A DNA stretch of 64,000 bases from Pseudarthrobacter sp. NIBRBAC000502772 (GTDB lineage Bacteria; Actinomycetota; Actinomycetes; Actinomycetales; Micrococcaceae): assembly GCF_006517235.1 (NCBI RefSeq), contig NZ_CP041188.1, forward strand, positions 3,534,001-3,598,000. Reading direction: 5' to 3'. The position numbers and the translations under genes were made by a program. Shown here piece by piece: positions 34,399-42,509 of the stretch. Under the pieces are notes generated by a model that did no database searches, had not been told where the DNA came from, and saw nothing but the letters and a program-made list of their open reading frames with translations. Numbering within the stretch: the first letter of the stretch is position 1; the number at the start of each line of letters is the position of its first letter.

Positions 34399-35313
34399 CT
34401 AGACCTTCAAATATCTGCGTAAGGTCAAGAGCGACGAAATTCCTGCCAAAGATCCGCCAAGGATCAGCAAGGCGGGCGCAAGAATGAGCGTCTGGCCCGG
34501 CGAGATAAACGCCGTATCCGGATACTGCTTGGACAAGTACTCGCCCAGGAAGAAGTGCGCCACCGCCCACAGTGTGCCGGATGCCAGGGCAGCGCCGATG
34601 ACCGCCGCAATCACGCCTTCAAGGATGAACGGCAGCTGGATGACAAGCTTGGACGCACCCACCAGGCGCATGATCCCGGTCTCGCGGCGGCGGCTGAAGG
34701 CCGAGAGCCGGATGGTGGTGGCGATCAGGAGGATGGCACAGACAATCATCACGCCGGCGATGCTGACGGCAACCAGGGAGGCGGCATTCATGGCCGAGAA
34801 GAGGCGCTCGAGCAGCTGGCGCTGGTCAATGACCGTTTCGACGCCCGGCTGCGAGGAGAACGTCTCGCTGATGATCTGGTACTTTTCCGGATCCTTCATG
34901 TTGATCCGGAAGGACGAAGGGAGCTGGTCCGGCGTGACGGAATCCACGATCGGAGAATTCGAGAACTGGTCCTTGAAGTGCTTGTACGCCTCTTCCTTGG
35001 ACTCGAACTGGAAATCGTTGACGTATTGGGCCACGGCGGGTGATTCGAGCAGGGTCTGCAGGTTGTCCTGCTGCTCCGGGGTGACCGGCCCGGTGGCGCA
35101 ACCGGCCGCCGTCGAACCGTCACTGCAGAGGAAGATGGCAACCTGGACTTTGTCGTACCAGTAGCCCTTCATCTGGTTGATCTGGAGCTGCAGCATGCCT
35201 GCGGCACCGACGAACGTCAGTGAGACAAAGGTGACCAGGATGACCGAGACCACCATGGAAACGTTGCGGCGCAGTCCGCTGCCGATTTCGCCGAGGACAA
35301 AGGCGAGCCTCAT
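34399..35313 (-). CDS. ftsX: Cell division protein FtsX
   Basis: The 304-residue protein has the FtsX topology: one membrane helix at about 20-45, a large extracellular loop (about 50-175) and three C-terminal helices in the FtsX permease domain. With FtsE it activates wall hydrolases at the septum by mechanical transmission rather than transport. Its ATG overlaps the ftsE stop (ATGA), and the M23 partner gene follows by 27 bases. The extracellular loop contains two cysteines ([12 protein letters not shown]) as in other actinobacteria. Confidence 0.95.
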   Translation of the reverse strand: MRLAFVLGEIGSGLRRNVSMVVSVILVTFVSLTFVGAAGMLQLQINQMKGYWYDKVQVAIFLCSDGSTAAGCATGPVTPEQQDNLQTLLESPAVAQYVNDFQFESKEEAYKHFKDQFSNSPIVDSVTPDQLPSSFRINMKDPEKYQIISETFSSQPGVETVIDQRQLLERLFSAMNAASLVAVSIAGVMIVCAILLIATTIRLSAFSRRRETGIMRLVGASKLVIQLPFILEGVIAAVIGAALASGTLWAVAHFFLGEYLSKQYPDTAFISPGQTLILAPALLILGGSLAGISSLLTLRRYLKV

Positions 35314-36104
35314 CGCTGCTCCTCCCCTGCGCCCGGATTGCGTTCCCCTGATACGGGCGGCTGGGATTCGTCCCGGCCGCTGGCGTCCCTGAGCCGGCGG
35401 GACTGGCCCACCACGGGGATCATGGAGGTATACAAAGCTTTGGCCTCGTCGCGGATCACGACGCCGTTCTTGAGTTCCACCACCCGTTTGCGCATCTCGT
35501 TGACAATGTCGTCGTCGTGCGTGGCCATCACCACGGTGGTGCCGTTCTGGTTGATCTTGTCCAGCACGCCCATGATGCCCATGGAGGTGGTGGGGTCCAG
35601 GTTGCCGGTGGGTTCGTCGGCGAGGAGGATGCCGGGGCGATTGACTACCGCACGGGCGATGGCCACACGCTGCTGCTCGCCGCCGGAAAGCTCATGCGGA
35701 AGGCGGTTTTCCTTGCCTTCCAGGCCCACGGTCTTCAGGACTTCGGGGACGGTGTCGCGGATGACGCTGCGGCTCTTGCCAATGACCTGCATCGCGAAGG
35801 CTACGTTGGCGAACACGTTCTTCTGCGGAAGGAGCCGGAAGTCCTGGAAGACCACGCCGATGCCGCGGCGGAGCCTGGGCACGCGCCAGCTGGAGATCTT
35901 CGCGACGTTTTGCCCGGCGACGTACACGGCGCCCGAGGAGGCCCGGTCTTCCTTCAGTACCAGCCGCAGGAAGGTGGACTTTCCGGATCCGGAAGCGCCG
36001 ACGAGGAAGGCAAATTCACCACGGTCAATCTCAAGGCTGACATCGTCCAGCGCAGGCCGGGCCGTATGGTCGTAGACCTTGGTGACATTTTCGAATCGGA
36101 TCAT
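35310..36104 (-). CDS. ftsE: Cell division ATP-binding protein FtsE
   Basis: The 264-residue ATPase has Walker [10 protein letters not shown], signature LSGGEQQRV and Walker [14 protein letters not shown] 36104 gives the usual [12 protein letters not shown] beginning; an upstream frame adds an unconserved leader. A C-terminal tail of about 35 residues, rich in Arg, Glu and Pro, extends beyond the usual FtsE end. It energises FtsX. A TATAGT hexamer (36205-36200, minus strand) is a possible -10. Confidence 0.95.
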   Translation of the reverse strand: MIRFENVTKVYDHTARPALDDVSLEIDRGEFAFLVGASGSGKSTFLRLVLKEDRASSGAVYVAGQNVAKISSWRVPRLRRGIGVVFQDFRLLPQKNVFANVAFAMQVIGKSRSVIRDTVPEVLKTVGLEGKENRLPHELSGGEQQRVAIARAVVNRPGILLADEPTGNLDPTTSMGIMGVLDKINQNGTTVVMATHDDDIVNEMRKRVVELKNGVVIRDEAKALYTSMIPVVGQSRRLRDASGRDESQPPVSGERNPGAGEEQR

Positions 36105-36279
36105 GGCCCTAAGTACCCTGCAGGGCACGGCTGATACAGCCCAGATCTGCAGCCGGCGCACGGGCATTCGTTTGGGGGAAGTAGAGCTCCGGCTCCTCGA
36201 CTATACGCAGGCTTTTGGCCGGTTTTCGGGGGCTTCGGGGGTGTGTCGCGCGATCAGGCCTACCGGGTAGGCACAGCAG

Positions 36280-37398
36280 CTACGACTTCTCGGCGTTCCG
36301 GTTGTCGGTGCGCCAGCGGATCCCGGCGTCGATGAAGTCGTCAATTTCGCCGTCGAACACGGCGGAGGTGTTGCCTACCTCGTGTTCGGTCCTGAGGTCC
36401 TTGACCATCTGGTACGGGTTCAGGACGTAGGAGCGCATCTGATCGCCCCAGGATGCCTTGACATCGCCGGCGAACGCCTTCTTTTCAGCGTCCTCCTGCT
36501 CCTTCTTCAGGAGAAGCAGCCGGGACTGCAAAACACGCAGGGCTGCTGCCCGGTTCTGGAGCTGCGACTTTTCGTTCTGCATGGACACCACGGTGCCGGT
36601 GGGGATGTGGGTCAGCCGGACGGCGGAGTCGGTGGTGTTAACCGACTGCCCGCCGGGACCGGAGGACCTGAACACGTCCACACGGATCTCGTTGTCCGGT
36701 ATGTCGATGGAGTCCGTTGATTCGATGAGCGGAATGACCTCGACGGCGGCGAAGGACGTCTGGCGGCGGCCCTGGTTGTCGAACGGGCTGATCCGCACCA
36801 GGCGGTGGGTTCCGGCTTCGACGCTGAGCGTGCCGAACGCATACGGTGCCTTGACTTCGAACGTTGCGGACTTCAGTCCCGCCTCCTCGGCGTACGAGGT
36901 GTCCATGACTGTGGTGGGGTACCCGTGGCGTTCGGCCCAGCGAAGGTACATACGCATGAGCATTTCGGCGAAGTCTGCGGCGTCCACGCCGCCGGCCCCG
37001 GCCCTGATGGACACCACGGCTTCACGTTCGTCGTACTCTCCGGAAAGCAGCGTCACTACTTCGAGTTCCTTCAGGGATTTCCTGATGGACTCCAGTTCGG
37101 TTGCAGCTTCGCCCATGGAATCGGCGTCATCCTCGTCCTGGCCAAGCTCCACCAGCACTTCCAGGTCATCGATCCGCGATACCAGCCGGTTCAGCCGCTC
37201 CAGCTCGGACTGGCGGTGCGACAGGCGGGAGGTGATCTTCTGCGCCGCGGCGGGGTCATCCCACAGGTCCGGCTCGCCGGCGCGTTCGCTCAGTTCGGCG
37301 ATGTCTTCCTTCAGAGCCTCAACATCGCTGACTCGCTCGATGGAGGTGTAGGTGGCGCGAAGAGCGCGGATTTCTGCGGAAAAATCAATATTGGCCAT
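36280..37398 (-). CDS. prfB: Peptide chain release factor 2
   Basis: The 372-residue protein has the peptidyl-hydrolysis motif GPGGQ near residue 250 and the RF2 stop-codon tripeptide SPF in RISPFDNQG. It ends translation at UGA and UAA. The frame is continuous from MANIDFS to the stop, so the programmed +1 frameshift that controls prfB in many bacteria is absent, as expected in actinobacteria. It lies upstream of ftsE, a common actinobacterial order. Confidence 0.96.
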   Translation of the reverse strand: MANIDFSAEIRALRATYTSIERVSDVEALKEDIAELSERAGEPDLWDDPAAAQKITSRLSHRQSELERLNRLVSRIDDLEVLVELGQDEDDADSMGEAATELESIRKSLKELEVVTLLSGEYDEREAVVSIRAGAGGVDAADFAEMLMRMYLRWAERHGYPTTVMDTSYAEEAGLKSATFEVKAPYAFGTLSVEAGTHRLVRISPFDNQGRRQTSFAAVEVIPLIESTDSIDIPDNEIRVDVFRSSGPGGQSVNTTDSAVRLTHIPTGTVVSMQNEKSQLQNRAAALRVLQSRLLLLKKEQEDAEKKAFAGDVKASWGDQMRSYVLNPYQMVKDLRTEHEVGNTSAVFDGEIDDFIDAGIRWRTDNRNAEKS

Positions 37399-37461
37399 GG
37401 TTGTTTAAGCCTACGCTATCCGGCCGGAGTGCCGGACTTCTCCTGGCTTCTCCGCTTCCGG

Positions 37462-37980
37462 TCAGCGCGTGAGCCGGGAACGGGCCGTGGAGGCCGCTTC
37501 AATTCTGATGCCAGCAGGCACCAGGAAGTTCACCATCGGCGGGTGGACAACAGCGCTGAGAACCACGACGGCGGTGGACCCGTCAGGGCTGCCGGTCGCC
37601 GCTGAAACGGCTAACCCGTCGAACCGGGCCGACGACGGGCTCCGGGCGATAAAGTCGGCCGCAACGCTGCGGACGCGTCCAGGGCCCAGTACGGCTGAGG
37701 GGCTCCCGCCCTCTCCCCCGACCTCGCCCAACGTGTAGCTGTCGGCGGCGGCCAGCGAGGCGCCGTCGGCCAGGGACAACAGCCGCTTGTGTTCGAGGTA
37801 GACACTGGAGATGCCGATGACCACTGTGACCACCAGGAGGGCCAGCGCGACGTAACCGATGATCATGACGATCATCTGGCCACCCTCACCTGGATCGCCG
37901 GCCGTGGCTTCGGGGATCGCTTTGTGCGTCACCTTTGGGTCACCGGAACCTGCCCACCAGTTGCGTGGACGAGGCTTCAA
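37462..37980 (-). CDS. TadG/Rce-like pilus assembly protein
   Basis: The 172-residue protein has one hydrophobic helix (about 37-60; MIVMIIGYVALALLVVTVV) after a GGQM processing-like site, then a small extracytoplasmic domain. This resembles the TadG-like proteins at the end of actinobacterial tad operons. It overlaps the preceding tadE-like gene by 41 bases; a GTG at 37932 would remove the overlap, so the start is uncertain. It would help assemble or anchor Flp pili. Confidence 0.75.
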   Translation of the reverse strand: MKPRPRNWWAGSGDPKVTHKAIPEATAGDPGEGGQMIVMIIGYVALALLVVTVVIGISSVYLEHKRLLSLADGASLAAADSYTLGEVGGEGGSPSAVLGPGRVRSVAADFIARSPSSARFDGLAVSAATGSPDGSTAVVVLSAVVHPPMVNFLVPAGIRIEAASTARSRLTR

Positions 37981-38443
37981 CTTCGCTGGCCTTGAGCCTG
38001 AAGTCCTCGTTGAATGGCACGAAGGGCAGCGGGACGGTGAGGTTGACCGTCACGGTGATGGCCGTGCCCGCAGCCTGGCAGTCGGCAGGGTCGCAGCGTG
38101 TGGATACGCGTGCCTGCCCGGCATCGTGGCCGAAGTCCGCGAGGGCGATGAGGGCTGCCTGTTCGGCGGCAGCCTGGGCAGACTCTGCATCCGGTTGGGC
38201 GACGAACACCTTCGCGGCCTGGTCGGCGGCGCCGACCACGGCGAAGGACCCACCCTGGATCTGGCCCACGGTGATGATGAAGTAGACCAATGGGACCATC
38301 AGGAGCAGCGCGAGGAAGGTGAATTCGACCACGGCGCTCCCCTCTTCCCTGTACTCGTTGCGGAGCGCCTCGCTGAACCTGTTCTTGAGGCGGGCCCTGA
38401 TATCCGTTCGGCCCCGGAATCCGTTAGGGCTGGATTGCGGCAT
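37940..38443 (-). CDS. TadE-family pilus assembly protein (second copy)
   Basis: The 167-residue protein has the TadE signature EEGSAVVEFTFLALLLMVPL at about 34-53, the membrane helix with a conserved Glu, then an extracytoplasmic domain with two cysteines (STRCDPADC). TadE-like minor pilins are processed after the Gly before the hydrophobic segment. It overlaps the first tadE-like gene by 20 bases. Confidence 0.82.
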   Translation of the reverse strand: MPQSSPNGFRGRTDIRARLKNRFSEALRNEYREEGSAVVEFTFLALLLMVPLVYFIITVGQIQGGSFAVVGAADQAAKVFVAQPDAESAQAAAEQAALIALADFGHDAGQARVSTRCDPADCQAAGTAITVTVNLTVPLPFVPFNEDFRLKASEVEASSTQLVGRFR

Positions 38444-38867
38444 GGCCTTGCACCTCCAGCAGGTCCCGGGGGCCGATCAGCCCGATGACGGGCATGGGAG
38501 CCTTGATGGTCACTTCGAGGGTCCGCAGGCCCTGGAACATCACTTCGGCAGTGGTGATGTCCTGCGCGAAGTCAGCGTTCAGGGAAGTCTCGATGAGCGT
38601 CGCCGCCCGTTCCTGGGCATCTGACGCTCCCCGGTCTGCGAGGGTTCCATACCGCGCCCCTGAGGCTGCCGCGTCGATCAGTGTGTTGCGTACGTGCAGG
38701 ACCAGGGTCAGCTGGATTATCGCCAGAAAAAACATGGTGAGCAGGCCGCCCACGAGGACGAAGTCCACGACGGCAGAACCGCGTTCTTCCTCGCGCCAGC
38801 CCGGCTCAGCGCCGATCCGGGACCGGCACGGTTCCCGGCTGGGCATGCACTGGCTGGCGCCCAGCAT
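38424..38867 (-). CDS. TadE-family pilus assembly protein (first copy)
   Basis: The 147-residue protein has the sequence EERGSAVVDFVLVGGLLTMF at about 27-46, the TadE-type N-terminal helix preceded by Gly, followed by a soluble domain with a long alpha segment. It is a probable minor pilin. Asp replaces the Glu at the conserved position of the helix. It follows the small membrane protein by three bases. Confidence 0.82.
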   Translation of the reverse strand: MLGASQCMPSREPCRSRIGAEPGWREEERGSAVVDFVLVGGLLTMFFLAIIQLTLVLHVRNTLIDAAASGARYGTLADRGASDAQERAATLIETSLNADFAQDITTAEVMFQGLRTLEVTIKAPMPVIGLIGPRDLLEVQGHAAIQP

Positions 38868-38870
38868 GAC

Positions 38871-39155
38871 TTACTTTCCGACCTTGTCCATGGCCTGGTT
38901 GAACATCGTTTCGAGGGCCGGGCCGGCGAGAGCCAGCAACGCCGCCACCAAGACTGCTGACATTAAGGTGATCATCACCCAACCGGGTACGTCGCCACGT
39001 TCCGGGTGGTCTTGGGCCGGCGCGTCGGGATCTGTCGCGGCGTACCTCAGGCGGCCTGACACAGATTCATTGGTCCGTGCCCACAGGCCGGCCAGCAAAG
39101 CGAGGAGCAGCAGGCTGCTCGAGATTCCCAGGTTTTTCATTTCGGTCCCATTCAT
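38871..39155 (-). CDS. Small membrane protein of the tad locus, candidate Flp-like pilin
   Basis: The 94-residue protein has two hydrophobic segments: one near the N-terminus (about 9-26) and one near the C-terminus (about 58-82), with RGDVPGWVMITLMSAVLVAA before the latter. Similar short proteins lie beside tadC in many actinobacteria. It might be the major pilin, but it lacks the usual short Flp layout and a clear processing site, so this is uncertain. Two starts are possible (39155 or five codons later). Confidence 0.62.
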   Translation of the reverse strand: MNGTEMKNLGISSSLLLLALLAGLWARTNESVSGRLRYAATDPDAPAQDHPERGDVPGWVMITLMSAVLVAALLALAGPALETMFNQAMDKVGK

Positions 39156-39221
39156 TGTGTAAATGACGCGGTGTAAGTCATGTGGCGGTTAGGGGATGTG
39201 ACGGCTTGGCCATGCTCATGG

Positions 39222-40163
39222 CTAAAGTCCGAGGCTGATGGCCGCGATGCCGGGGAACACCGCGAAAACCACTGTTAGGGGGAGGACACCAAAGACCAAA
39301 GGAACCATCATGGCGATTTCTTTCTTGCCGGCCGATTCCATGAGGTCCCGTTTTGCGGTGTCCCGGACGTCCTGGGCCTGAGCCCTCAGCACATCTGCCA
39401 AGGGTGTGCCCCGCTCGACCGCGACGATGATTCCGTCGACAAATCTGACGAGCGGCCCCAGATCTGTCCGCGAGGAAAACTCCTGGAGCGCTTCCACCAG
39501 CGGTTTCCCCGCTCTGGTCTCAGCAAGAATCTTTGAAAACTCCTTGGCCAGCTCGCCACTGGCACTGCGACAGACGCGGTCCAGTGCACCAGTGGCACTT
39601 TCACCGGCACCGACAGCCAGGGCCATGAGCTCGGCAAGACTGGGAAACTCCGCCATCATCCGGGATTCCCGCCTGCTGATCTGGACGCCCAGCCAGAAGT
39701 CACGGAAGAGAAAGCCGCCGAGCGCGCTTCCGAGGACGGCCACAACCGCGAGGAACGGACTGAACCGGCCGGCCACCGCGCCCAGCACCACCGCGGCCAC
39801 GGCGGCGGCGAATCCAGCGGCGGCCCAGAGGAGCTGTTCGGCCCGGAAATCTATGGGTGATTTGTTGATGCCGGCTTGGGCGAGCCTGCGGGTCAGCGCC
39901 TTGGACCCGAGGTTCAGCTTCCCCAAGACTGCGAGTCCGTCGTGGAGCAGGGGACGCACGATCCGTTCCAACGGTCCGAATGGCGTGGCGTTCTGTCCGC
40001 TGGCCCGCAGCAACCGCGATTCAAGGTTTTGCGATTTCAGCTGCGGATCGATGCGTTCGACGAATGTGAGCGGCCGCATAAAGGGCAACCGGACGAAGAG
40101 TAGCCACAGGCCCGTCCCGAGGACGATGCCGCACACAATCGCAGCCGCCGAGATCCCGTTCAT
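39222..40163 (-). CDS. tadC: Type II secretion F-domain protein TadC
   Basis: The 313-residue protein has three or more membrane segments and a T2SSF domain (about 165-290; FPSLAELMALAVGAGESATGA, then a segment ending near VRFVDGIIVAVERGTPLADVL). TadC and TadB are paired inner-membrane platform proteins of the Flp pilus system. Its ATG overlaps the tadB stop (ATGA). Confidence 0.87.
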   Translation of the reverse strand: MNGISAAAIVCGIVLGTGLWLLFVRLPFMRPLTFVERIDPQLKSQNLESRLLRASGQNATPFGPLERIVRPLLHDGLAVLGKLNLGSKALTRRLAQAGINKSPIDFRAEQLLWAAAGFAAAVAAVVLGAVAGRFSPFLAVVAVLGSALGGFLFRDFWLGVQISRRESRMMAEFPSLAELMALAVGAGESATGALDRVCRSASGELAKEFSKILAETRAGKPLVEALQEFSSRTDLGPLVRFVDGIIVAVERGTPLADVLRAQAQDVRDTAKRDLMESAGKKEIAMMVPLVFGVLPLTVVFAVFPGIAAISLGL

Positions 40164-41014
40164 CGCAGCACCCGTTCGTCCTGCGGAAGGGCGCCGATGC
40201 GGAGCATGATGGAGTAGCAGACCAGCGACACCACGAGCCCGCCAAGGAGGACGCCGGCTCCCATGGGCGTGTTGTAAGCGTTCACGGCTTCAGGCCTGGT
40301 GGCCAGGAGGAGCATAACGATCCAGGGAGCGGCAACCGCGAGCCTGGCGGCGTTGACAGTCCAGGACTGCCGGGCCTCGAGCTCGCTGCGTGTCCGCGCA
40401 TTTTCCCGGAGAAATTCCGCAAGGGTGCCCAACAGTTTCCCCAGGTCCGAACCGCCCACTTCACGGGTCAGCCTGAGTGCCTCGACGATCCGGTCCGCCA
40501 CCGGGTCCGCCAGTCGGTCCTTGAGTTTATTAAGAGATGCATCGAATTGCCCGCCCGCGCGGTAGTCGGCACCGAAGTCCCGGAAAACATGCCGAAGCTC
40601 CTCGGGGCCTTTCTCCCCCAGCTGGATCAGGGCCTCCGGCAGTGAAAGCCCGGCGCGGATGGCCGAGCGCAGGTGGTCCACCACGTCCGGCCAGAGCTGG
40701 CGTAGGACAGCGGTTCTCCTGTTCGCCCGCCACCGGACAATGCTGACGGGCAACCACGCGCCGAAGAGTCCGAAGCAGACGGATATAGGCCATGACCGGC
40801 TGACGACAAAGAGGATGAGAGCCACAAATATGCCCAGTCCCAGGCACGACGCGACGAGGCCCGTCCCGGTGACCTTTTCGATTCCGGCGGACGCCAGCAG
40901 GTCCTCGAGGCGGCTGACCCGCGGGCGGCGCTTCAGCGCTGCCGGCTTTTCCCAGAACGACCACCAGATCAGGAAGAGCCCGGCGCCCGCAAGCACCCCT
41001 ACCAGAGGCGCCAT
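40160..41014 (-). CDS. tadB: Type II secretion F-domain protein TadB
   Basis: The 284-residue protein has membrane segments at the N- and C-terminal ends and a T2SSF domain (about 120-240; AIRAGLSLPEALIQLGEKGP). It pairs with TadC as the pilus assembly platform above the TadA ATPase. It overlaps tadA by one base (TGATG). Confidence 0.87.
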   Translation of the reverse strand: MAPLVGVLAGAGLFLIWWSFWEKPAALKRRPRVSRLEDLLASAGIEKVTGTGLVASCLGLGIFVALILFVVSRSWPISVCFGLFGAWLPVSIVRWRANRRTAVLRQLWPDVVDHLRSAIRAGLSLPEALIQLGEKGPEELRHVFRDFGADYRAGGQFDASLNKLKDRLADPVADRIVEALRLTREVGGSDLGKLLGTLAEFLRENARTRSELEARQSWTVNAARLAVAAPWIVMLLLATRPEAVNAYNTPMGAGVLLGGLVVSLVCYSIMLRIGALPQDERVLR

Positions 41015-42237
41015 CAGCGCGGCTCCAGCAGCGCCGCGACGTCGTACCCTGCCCGGGAAAACTTCTCCGCCGCGGGCATGGAGTTGGCCCGCGGCTGCAG
41101 CTGGCCGTCCTCCATGGCGAAAACCATGGAGGATTCGATGATGCCGTTTTCCACTCGCCGGCCGAGGGAAAGGATCTCGGTTACTTGGCGGCGGCCGTTG
41201 GCGTGCCGGCTGCAGTGGACCACGAGGTCGATGCAGGATGCCACAGTGGGGACAACGAAGGCAGACGAGATATTTTCACCGGCGAGTAGCGGAAGGGTGC
41301 AGATCTTGGTCACAGCGTCGTGGGCTGAGTTTGCATGGACGGTGCACATCCCCGGAAGTCCACTGTTTAAGGCGATCAGCATGTCCAGGCTTTCCGCTTC
41401 CCGTACCTCTCCCACCACGAGTCTGTCCGGGCGCATCCGGAGGGCTTCCTTTACAAGCCTGCGCAGTGGGATCTCGCCTTCGCCTTCGAGGTTAGGCTGC
41501 CTGCATTGGAGTCCGACGACGTCCCTGAGCGGGAACTGAAGTTCGAAGATTTCCTCGACCGTAATGACGCGCTCACGGCTGCCGATGCTCGCGGCCAGGC
41601 AGTTGAGCATGGTGGTCTTGCCCGCCTGGGTTGAGCCCGACACGAGGATGTTCAGTCCGCTGGACACCGCTGCACCGAGGAAACGGGCAGACTGAGGTGT
41701 CAGGGTTCCAAGCTCGACCAGGTGCTCCAGGCGGCTGGCCTTCACCACGAACTTGCGAATATTCACGGCCCAGTGCCTGCGGGTGACATCTGGAATAACT
41801 ACGTGGAGTCTCGAACCATCAGGCAAGGCTGCGTCCACGAAGGGCGATGACATGTCCAGGCGGCGGCCGGAACTCTTCAACATGCGTTCCACGAGATCGC
41901 GGACCTGCTGGTCCGTGAGGCTGAGTGAGGTCAGTTCCGACTCGCCGTTCCTGGCGACGTAGATTTCGTTGGGCGCGTTGATCCAGACTTCCTCGATGGT
42001 CGGATCGTCCAGCAGCGGCTGGAGGACACCGAAGCCGGCCACCGCGTCAAAGACAAACCTGCGTGCGGCCTCCAGCGGACCAATCGGAGGGAGCGGCCCC
42101 ATCAGGGCCCGTTCGTCGTAGTCGCTGACAGCCGCCTCGACGAGACGACGGACCTCGCCCGCCTGCCGCAGCGGATCAAGACCCCGACGGCGGATCAGCT
42201 CGCGGACTTCATCTTCCACGATTCGCACAGCGTCCAA
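41014..42237 (-). CDS. tadA: TadA/CpaF-family pilus assembly ATPase
   Basis: The 407-residue protein is a type II/IV secretion ATPase with Walker A GSTQAGKTT near residue 202, an Asp-box (TVEEIFELQ), Walker B (RPDRLVVGEVREAE) and a His-box (MCTVHANSAHDA). It powers Flp pilus assembly. The TTG at 42237 is chosen because GGGGAAC precedes it and the protein then starts DAVRIVEDEVRELIRRRG, as in relatives; the ATG frame from 42354 adds 39 unconserved residues. It is the first gene of the operon. No tadZ/ssd or prepilin peptidase gene is seen next to it. Confidence 0.9.
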   Translation of the reverse strand: MDAVRIVEDEVRELIRRRGLDPLRQAGEVRRLVEAAVSDYDERALMGPLPPIGPLEAARRFVFDAVAGFGVLQPLLDDPTIEEVWINAPNEIYVARNGESELTSLSLTDQQVRDLVERMLKSSGRRLDMSSPFVDAALPDGSRLHVVIPDVTRRHWAVNIRKFVVKASRLEHLVELGTLTPQSARFLGAAVSSGLNILVSGSTQAGKTTMLNCLAASIGSRERVITVEEIFELQFPLRDVVGLQCRQPNLEGEGEIPLRRLVKEALRMRPDRLVVGEVREAESLDMLIALNSGLPGMCTVHANSAHDAVTKICTLPLLAGENISSAFVVPTVASCIDLVVHCSRHANGRRQVTEILSLGRRVENGIIESSMVFAMEDGQLQPRANSMPAAEKFSRAGYDVAALLEPR

Positions 42238-42509
42238 GTTGTTCCCCAATACAACTGCCGCCCCCGGCGGAGGCAGTTCAACTGGGTACAGCCTAGGGAC
42301 GCTACACCACGCCGCCAAGTCACATGAGGCGGCCTGTGGATAACAGTGACGCATCTTTCACATTGGCAACAGCGGAAACTCTGGTTACTACAGACACTGC
42401 GGTGTTAGGGTAGGCGCGTTAAGTCTCGATACAACCAGTTCAGCGTCTCCTGAATTGCAACCCACTAGTGACGCGCTTAAGTTCGCGCCTCATTGTCTCC
42501 GGAGCCAAA

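Noticed and set aside
36258..36272. GCCTACC/GGTAGGC palindrome between prfB and ftsE as a terminator
   Set aside because: The arms are nearly touching, leaving only a six-pair stem with three-base loop, and no T-run follows on either strand.
36280..37398. Programmed +1 frameshift in prfB
   Set aside because: The frame is continuous with no internal TGA near codon 25, so no shift is needed.
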